Below, piece after piece: positions 57,313-64,000 of a DNA stretch of 64,000 nt. The stretch comes from an uncultured Gammaproteobacteria bacterium (GTDB lineage Bacteria; Pseudomonadota; Gammaproteobacteria; Nitrosococcales; Methylophagaceae). Position numbers and translations under genes: made by a program. The DNA lies in the NCBI GenBank assembly GCA_905479985.1, contig CAJQOM010000016.1, forward strand, positions 62,001 to 126,000, read 5' to 3'. The notes beneath the pieces are model-generated. The model made no database searches. It had not been told where the DNA came from and saw nothing but the letters and a program-made list of their open reading frames with translations. The stretch's first letter is position 1, and the number at the start of each line of letters is the position of its first letter.

Positions 57313-58662
57313 ATGAAAATTAATACCAAGACACAACGTCAATTAAAAATACAGAATGGCTTATTTTATGTCCTGATGATCGGTCTGGTTATTTTACTAG
57401 CCCAGTTATCGCTCAAAACCAATACCCAAATGGACTGGACAAGTAACCAGCGCCATAGCCTATCAAAAACCACTACCACCTTTTTAAAACAACTCGACAA
57501 ACCGATTACAATTCAAGTTTTTGTCAGCGAAGGTAATGAGTTTAAACCGGCCTTAACCACCCTTTTAAACCGTTATAAAAGCCATCAGCCTGAACTCACC
57601 ATCCATTATATTGACCCCGATTTTTCGCCCGATATCGTGCGTGAACTCAATATCCAACAACAGGGCGAAATGGTCATTTCCTTAGGCGAGCAACAACAGC
57701 ACGTCTTTGATCTATCAGAACAGTCGCTCACCAATGCCCTTATTGCCGTCTCGAGAGAACAAGACAAATGGCTGGTTTTTATTGAAGGTCATGGTGAGCG
57801 TCAACCAGATCATCAAGCCAATTTTAATATGAGTACATGGACCACAACACTAAAACAAAAAGGCTTTAAAACAAAAACACTGAACCTCGTACAGCATCAA
57901 CAAATACCCCGTAATACAGCAGCAGTCGTCATCGCAAGTCCAGAAAAGCCTTGGCTCCCTGGTGAAATCACACTCCTCAAAGACTATTTAGCCGCCGGCG
58001 GCAATCTACTCTGGCTAACGGAACCCAGCGATAATCGTCCGCTTGCCGCCTTAGCTGAGCACCTCGGACTCGACATCCTTCCCGGCACCCTTATCGATCC
58101 CAATACCGAATTGCTTGGTATTCCTGACCCTCAGTTTGCCTTAATCACTGACTACGCTGACCACCCTATCGGTCAAGCCACATCCAGCGTCACCCTCTTT
58201 CCTAAAGTAAGCGCCATGACGCCAATGACAGAGTCCAGTCATTGGCAATACCAAGCGTTACTCTCCACACCTGCTAATGTCTGGAGCGATAGTGATCCTG
58301 GACCCTTAGCACAATATCAAGCAGGAGATGATACCGCCGGCCCGCTGAATATTGGCTATTTACTCACCGCCAAACAATCACAACAGGACAGACAACAACG
58401 CGTTATCGTCATTGGGGATGGTGACTTCCTATCCAATAGCTTTATCGGTAATGCCGCCAATTTAGAACTAGGTTTAGCCATTATGAATTGGTTAGCCGAA
58501 GACGATAACCTTATTGCCATTCCAGTCAAAACCACCGTCGATAAACAACTAGAATTAGACAAAATGGCCTCACTCTTTATTGGCCTTGGCTTTCTTGTCG
58601 TTTTACCAGCATCCCTACTACTGATCGGACTCAGCCTTTGGTGGTATCGTCGACAACAATGA
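57313..58662 (+). CDS. GldG-like ABC transport-associated protein
   Basis: The 449-residue protein has an N-terminal helix (about 15-32) and a C-terminal helix followed by WWYRRQQ, enclosing a periplasmic domain. It shows the GldG/ABC_transp_aux pattern: DWTSNQRHSLSKTTTTFLKQLDKPITI, LVFIEGHGERQPD, LLWLTEPSD and VIVIGDGDFLSNSFIGNAANLELGLAIMNWLAEDD. The function in non-gliding bacteria is unknown. It overlaps the DUF4340 gene by four bases. Confidence 0.9.
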   Translation: MKINTKTQRQLKIQNGLFYVLMIGLVILLAQLSLKTNTQMDWTSNQRHSLSKTTTTFLKQLDKPITIQVFVSEGNEFKPALTTLLNRYKSHQPELTIHYIDPDFSPDIVRELNIQQQGEMVISLGEQQQHVFDLSEQSLTNALIAVSREQDKWLVFIEGHGERQPDHQANFNMSTWTTTLKQKGFKTKTLNLVQHQQIPRNTAAVVIASPEKPWLPGEITLLKDYLAAGGNLLWLTEPSDNRPLAALAEHLGLDILPGTLIDPNTELLGIPDPQFALITDYADHPIGQATSSVTLFPKVSAMTPMTESSHWQYQALLSTPANVWSDSDPGPLAQYQAGDDTAGPLNIGYLLTAKQSQQDRQQRVIVIGDGDFLSNSFIGNAANLELGLAIMNWLAEDDNLIAIPVKTTVDKQLELDKMASLFIGLGFLVVLPASLLLIGLSLWWYRRQQ

Positions 58663-59537
58663 AATCAAGCTACCTCATCAATCTGGGCCTTATTATCCTA
58701 CTCGCAGGACTGTACTGGTTTAACAATCACAGCGATGCCCCCTCGAGCACTAATACTAAATTAACCCTTATAGATAGCGAAACTGTCGAACATATCATCA
58801 TTTCACAAGGAAACAGGGCCGAGATTATCCTCGATAAAACAGTTGGCCAATGGCAACTAACAGCCCCATTAACGGCCCACGCTAATCCAACAAGAATCAA
58901 TTTACTACTGTCATTGTTAACTATCAATACTGGCCGCCAACAAGCCATCACTAAAGGCCAAGATCTCAGCCCTTTTGGTTTAACAAAAGACAGTGTCAGC
59001 CTAACATTAGGCCAGCAACACTTTCTCTTCGGCAATATCGAACCCATTAGTCAACACCGTTATGTCTTACACAACGACACACTCTACCTACTCGAGGACA
59101 CAATCAGTCCACTACTCAACACCAACGCCAGCAGTTTTATAGATAACCGGTTGATACCAGAAGGACAAAACCTCACACAGATTACAATACCTTTTTATCA
59201 ACAACAGACATTGTCTAATCAAACAATCACATTAAGTCTCATTGATGGTCACTGGCAAACGGAACAACACCTTACAGCAGATAAACAAGTTGAGCTGGTT
59301 GATAACTGGCATCATGCACGCGCCTTACAAGTAATACCGCTTGATGCCATAGCCTCAGAATTTGAACCATCAACATTTCATGCCAACCTTACATTCGATG
59401 ATCAAACAGAGCCTATGAAGCTCGCTTTACACCTAAATGAGGCCAGCTTCTTTATCATCAATGAAAAAGCCAAACTCGCGTATCAATTCCCTAAAGTGTT
59501 ATACCAAACATTATTATTACCCATACCAAACTTGTAG
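58659..59537 (+). CDS. DUF4340 domain protein
   Basis: The 292-residue protein starts at the ATG at 58659, which overlaps the GldG stop (ATGA); an earlier ATG is inside the upstream gene. It has an N-terminal membrane helix (about 5-22) and DUF4340 segments (VEHIIISQGNRAEIILDK, WQLTAPLTAHANPTRINLLLSLL, YLLEDTISPLLNTNASSFIDNRLI). It is consistently found with GldG-type ABC systems; no biochemical function is known. Confidence 0.88.
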   Translation: MKSSYLINLGLIILLAGLYWFNNHSDAPSSTNTKLTLIDSETVEHIIISQGNRAEIILDKTVGQWQLTAPLTAHANPTRINLLLSLLTINTGRQQAITKGQDLSPFGLTKDSVSLTLGQQHFLFGNIEPISQHRYVLHNDTLYLLEDTISPLLNTNASSFIDNRLIPEGQNLTQITIPFYQQQTLSNQTITLSLIDGHWQTEQHLTADKQVELVDNWHHARALQVIPLDAIASEFEPSTFHANLTFDDQTEPMKLALHLNEASFFIINEKAKLAYQFPKVLYQTLLLPIPNL

Positions 59538-59552
59538 CATAAGAGTAAACCG

Positions 59553-60383
59553 ATGCCTGAATTACCTGAAGTTGAAACCACCCGAAAAGGCATCCAGCCC
59601 TATCTAGAAAAAGCAGTCATAACAGATGTCATCATTCGAAACTTCTCACTACGCTGGCCCATCCCCACTGATTTAGCGGAGACATTAAACCAACAAACAA
59701 TTCACTCGGTTAAACGACGGGCAAAATACCTGTTAATTGAATGCGATACCGGCACATTAATGATCCACTTAGGTATGTCAGGCAGCTTAAGAATTTTAGA
59801 CAAAATCGAACGAGATAATCCAGCCAAACATCATCATGTTGATATTACGCTGGATAATGGTCACCTTTTACGCTACACCGACCCAAGACGTTTTGGTGCT
59901 ATTCTGTGGACAGACCAAACGATAAAAGAACATAAGCTCATCGCCCATCTCGGTCCAGAGCCTTTATTAAAAGACTTCCATACCGATTATTTATACCAAC
60001 AGGCACTGACCAAGCGCTGTAGCGTCAAAACCTTCATTATGACTGGCCAAGTGGTCGTAGGCGTCGGGAATATTTATGCCAATGAAAGTTTGTTTCTATC
60101 AGGTATTCACCCAAAAACCATCGCACAAAATTTAACAAAAGCACAATGTGAGAAACTCACAGAACAGATCAAGCTCGTACTCAGCAAAGCAATAAAAGCC
60201 GGTGGAACCACCTTAAAAGACTTTACAAAAAGTGATGGTAAACCTGGGTATTTTGCCCAACAGCTCAATGTTTATGGGCGCAAAAACGAACCTTGTCGCC
60301 ATTGCGGAAACAACATTGAACACTACAAAGAAACACAAAGGGCAACCTATTATTGCCCTAAGTGTCAGCCAGAAACTAACTAA
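59553..60383 (+). CDS. mutM: Formamidopyrimidine-DNA glycosylase
   Basis: The 276-residue protein starts [10 protein letters not shown] with catalytic Pro1 and Glu2 (after Met removal). It has [38 protein letters not shown] and the zinc finger [24 protein letters not shown]. It excises 8-oxoguanine and other oxidised bases in the cytoplasm. Its 3' end overlaps the convergent cold-shock gene by eight bases. Confidence 0.98.
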   Translation: MPELPEVETTRKGIQPYLEKAVITDVIIRNFSLRWPIPTDLAETLNQQTIHSVKRRAKYLLIECDTGTLMIHLGMSGSLRILDKIERDNPAKHHHVDITLDNGHLLRYTDPRRFGAILWTDQTIKEHKLIAHLGPEPLLKDFHTDYLYQQALTKRCSVKTFIMTGQVVVGVGNIYANESLFLSGIHPKTIAQNLTKAQCEKLTEQIKLVLSKAIKAGGTTLKDFTKSDGKPGYFAQQLNVYGRKNEPCRHCGNNIEHYKETQRATYYCPKCQPETN

Positions 60384-60588
60384 CTGGCGTTACATCTTCT
60401 GCTTGCCAGCCCTTGTCACCTTTAGTGACAGTGAACTCGACTTGTTGACCCTCATCTAAGGTTTTGAAACCATCACCTTGAATAGCACGGAAATGAACAA
60501 AGACATCATCGCCACCTTCACGCTCTAAAAAACCAAAACCTTTTGCTGCGTCAAACCATTTAACGCTTCCAACGACACGTTCAGACAT
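60376..60588 (-). CDS. Cold-shock protein (CspA family)
   Basis: The 70-residue protein has the cold-shock OB fold: [46 protein letters not shown], with RNP1 (KGFGFLE) and RNP2 (DVFVHF). It binds single-stranded nucleic acid and acts as an RNA chaperone. The leader upstream is long and AT-rich, as in cspA-type genes, but no cold box is certain. Confidence 0.96.
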   Translation of the reverse strand: MSERVVGSVKWFDAAKGFGFLEREGGDDVFVHFRAIQGDGFKTLDEGQQVEFTVTKGDKGWQAEDVTPVS

Positions 60589-60873
60589 AAAAACTCACTT
60601 CATTTTAATTAGATATAGACAGCAAACCGTCATTGGTTATGCCACCTTTTGTTGACGTTAAAATCAACAGTTTTGTCACCGTATCAGCATATTATTAAAA
60701 ATGCAATAGCTAGCGCAACATCTCTACTCACCATAAAAACTTGTCTCAAAACTACAACAAAAAATCAAAAATAACTGCTCAAACAAGCAATTAGCAACAT
60801 ACGGTAAAGACAACCCAACCCAACACCTCGGTCTAAGTTATACTCTTTTCCTGTTTTATTTTCTCAAAGCCTC
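60589..60873. other. Intergenic region between divergent csp and rluD
   Basis: About 285 AT-rich bases that must hold both promoters and the leader of the cold-shock gene. I see no confident promoter elements or hairpins. Confidence 0.4.
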
Positions 60874-61839
60874 ATGACAAACAAATTAGAATTACAAGGC
60901 ATTATCCCTGATGACAGTGCCGGCCTTAGACTCGATCAAGCGCTAGCCCAATTATTCTCAGATTATTCTAGGGGCCAAATCACCAAATGGATCAAAGCTG
61001 GCCATGTCCAGGTTAATGATAAAGTGCTTAGACCAAGAGACAGCGTCACTGGCGGAGAGCGCGTCGAGATCAATGCTGAAATTGAAGTGGTTGATGAGAG
61101 TTGGGTAGCCGAAGCAATCCAGCTTGATGTTATTCATGAAGATCAAGATGTCCTGATTATCAACAAACCTGCAGGCATGGTGGTCCATCCCGGCGCAGGT
61201 AATCATCAAGGTACCATGCTCAACGCCCTACTTCATCATGCACCAGAACTAGAAGCCATCCCAAGAGCTGGCATTGTTCACCGTATTGATAAAGGCACGA
61301 CCGGCCTATTGATGATCGCCAAAACCTTACAAGCCCATAATAGCTTAGTGTCGCAACTACAAGAACGGACTGTCCAACGAGAATATCAAGCCATCGCCAT
61401 GGGCGTCATGACCGCAGGTGGTACAGTCGATGAACCTGTTGGCCGTCACCCAGTAGAACGAAAACGCATGACCGTAATTGGGTCAGGCAAACCGGCTATC
61501 ACCCATTATCGCGTCGAACAACGCTTTCGCGCCCATACCCATATTCGATGTAAATTAGAAACCGGTCGTACCCATCAAATTCGTGTCCACATGGCCCACA
61601 TTCGCTATCCTTTATTAGGCGACCCAGCCTACGGCGGTAGACTCCGCTTACCTAAAGGTGCAACAGAACAATGCCAACAAGGCCTGCAAAGCTTTAAACG
61701 CCAAGCCTTGCATGCTGGTCTGCTAGGGTTTGTGCATCCAAGGACAGAACAAGATGTCTCATGGCAAGTTGATATGCCAGAAGATATGAAAGCAATCTTA
61801 GCTATTCTCGCCAAAGATCAGTTACAAAATAGCGATTAA
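60874..61839 (+). CDS. rluD: 23S rRNA pseudouridine synthase RluD
   Basis: The 321-residue protein has an N-terminal S4 domain (GLRLDQALAQLFSDYSRGQITKWIKAG) and the RluA-family catalytic domain with INKPAGMVVHPGAGN, HRIDKGTTGLLMIAKT (catalytic Asp) and GRTHQIRVHMAHI. It modifies U1911, U1915 and U1917 in helix 69 of 23S rRNA. It is divergent from csp and convergent with katG. Confidence 0.95.
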   Translation: MTNKLELQGIIPDDSAGLRLDQALAQLFSDYSRGQITKWIKAGHVQVNDKVLRPRDSVTGGERVEINAEIEVVDESWVAEAIQLDVIHEDQDVLIINKPAGMVVHPGAGNHQGTMLNALLHHAPELEAIPRAGIVHRIDKGTTGLLMIAKTLQAHNSLVSQLQERTVQREYQAIAMGVMTAGGTVDEPVGRHPVERKRMTVIGSGKPAITHYRVEQRFRAHTHIRCKLETGRTHQIRVHMAHIRYPLLGDPAYGGRLRLPKGATEQCQQGLQSFKRQALHAGLLGFVHPRTEQDVSWQVDMPEDMKAILAILAKDQLQNSD

Positions 61840-61862
61840 CACTAATAACAGCACTGTCTAAA

Positions 61863-61900
61863 AAGGCCAGTATTTCATCAGAAATACTGGCCTTCATTTT
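61863..61900. terminator. Bidirectional terminator between rluD and katG
   Basis: AAGGCCAGTATTTC and GAAATACTGGCCTT form a perfect 14-bp stem with loop ATCA, followed by T-rich sequence on the plus strand and preceded by A-rich sequence for the other strand. Confidence 0.9.
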
Positions 61901-61944
61901 ATTTAAAATACGACATTTACAATGTCGACAAATACCGATTTAGC

Positions 61945-64000
<2,056 letters not shown>

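Overview
The window is chromosomal DNA from a gammaproteobacterium of moderate GC content. Support comes from recBC, the complete mreBCD/mrdAB/mltB/rlpA/dacA cell-shape cluster running into ybeD-lipB-lipA, rpmB-rpmG, the EF-P lysylation genes epmA/epmB, htpG/hslO and a sigma32-type promoter. A Methylophaga/Cycloclasticus-like lineage is a guess from gene mix only (orphan molybdoenzyme, GFA-family protein, sulfide:quinone reductase debris, VPxPA-CTERM protein); I cannot name the genus.

Layout: 1-3.6 kb, recB (cut by the left edge) and recC. 3.6-8.3 kb, an accessory patch: a RelE/ParE toxin beside a frameshifted ParD-like antitoxin, then a Fur-box-controlled TonB receptor bracketed by two imperfect direct repeats of about 247 bp, then an ADP-ribosylglycohydrolase-like gene. 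8.3-16 kb, yaeQ, an exported intradiol dioxygenase, an exported vWA protein divergent from a two-component system, and a diguanylate cyclase. 16-17.8 kb, debris of a sulfide:quinone reductase gene in two places around a lipoprotein gene and a DUF5610-like gene. 17.8-25.4 kb, hslO, htpG and an RND efflux pair. 25.7-30.5 kb, a molybdopterin oxidoreductase coupled to a flavin/4Fe-4S reductase, then a compact dodecin-DUF937-kbp operon. 30.5-35.7 kb, a GFA protein, a VPxPA-CTERM protein, an EEP-family phosphodiesterase, yaaA and a TRAP permease pair without receptor. 35.7-38.6 kb, epmA, efp, epmB with a pair of REP-like hairpin repeats. 38.6-51.3 kb, citrate synthase, lipoate synthesis and the cell-wall elongation machinery, all on the minus strand. 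51.4-64 kb, gatC-gatA without gatB, a TlpA-like redoxin, rpmB-rpmG, an EAL-HDOD protein, a GldA/F/G-like ABC system with a DUF4340 protein, mutM, a cold-shock protein, rluD and katG (cut by the right edge).

Functional themes: the MreBCD-RodA-PBP2 elongasome is followed by MltB, RlpA and a D,D-carboxypeptidase, so peptidoglycan synthesis, cleavage and trimming are genetically linked, with lipoylation (LipB-LipA, YbeD) directly downstream. EpmA and EpmB flank their substrate EF-P, whose Lys34 is present. HtpG and Hsp33 form a proteostasis pair. The least explained loci are the molybdoenzyme/reductase pair, the dodecin-DUF937-Kbp operon, the repeat-flanked TonB receptor and the REP-like pair with compensatory stem changes.
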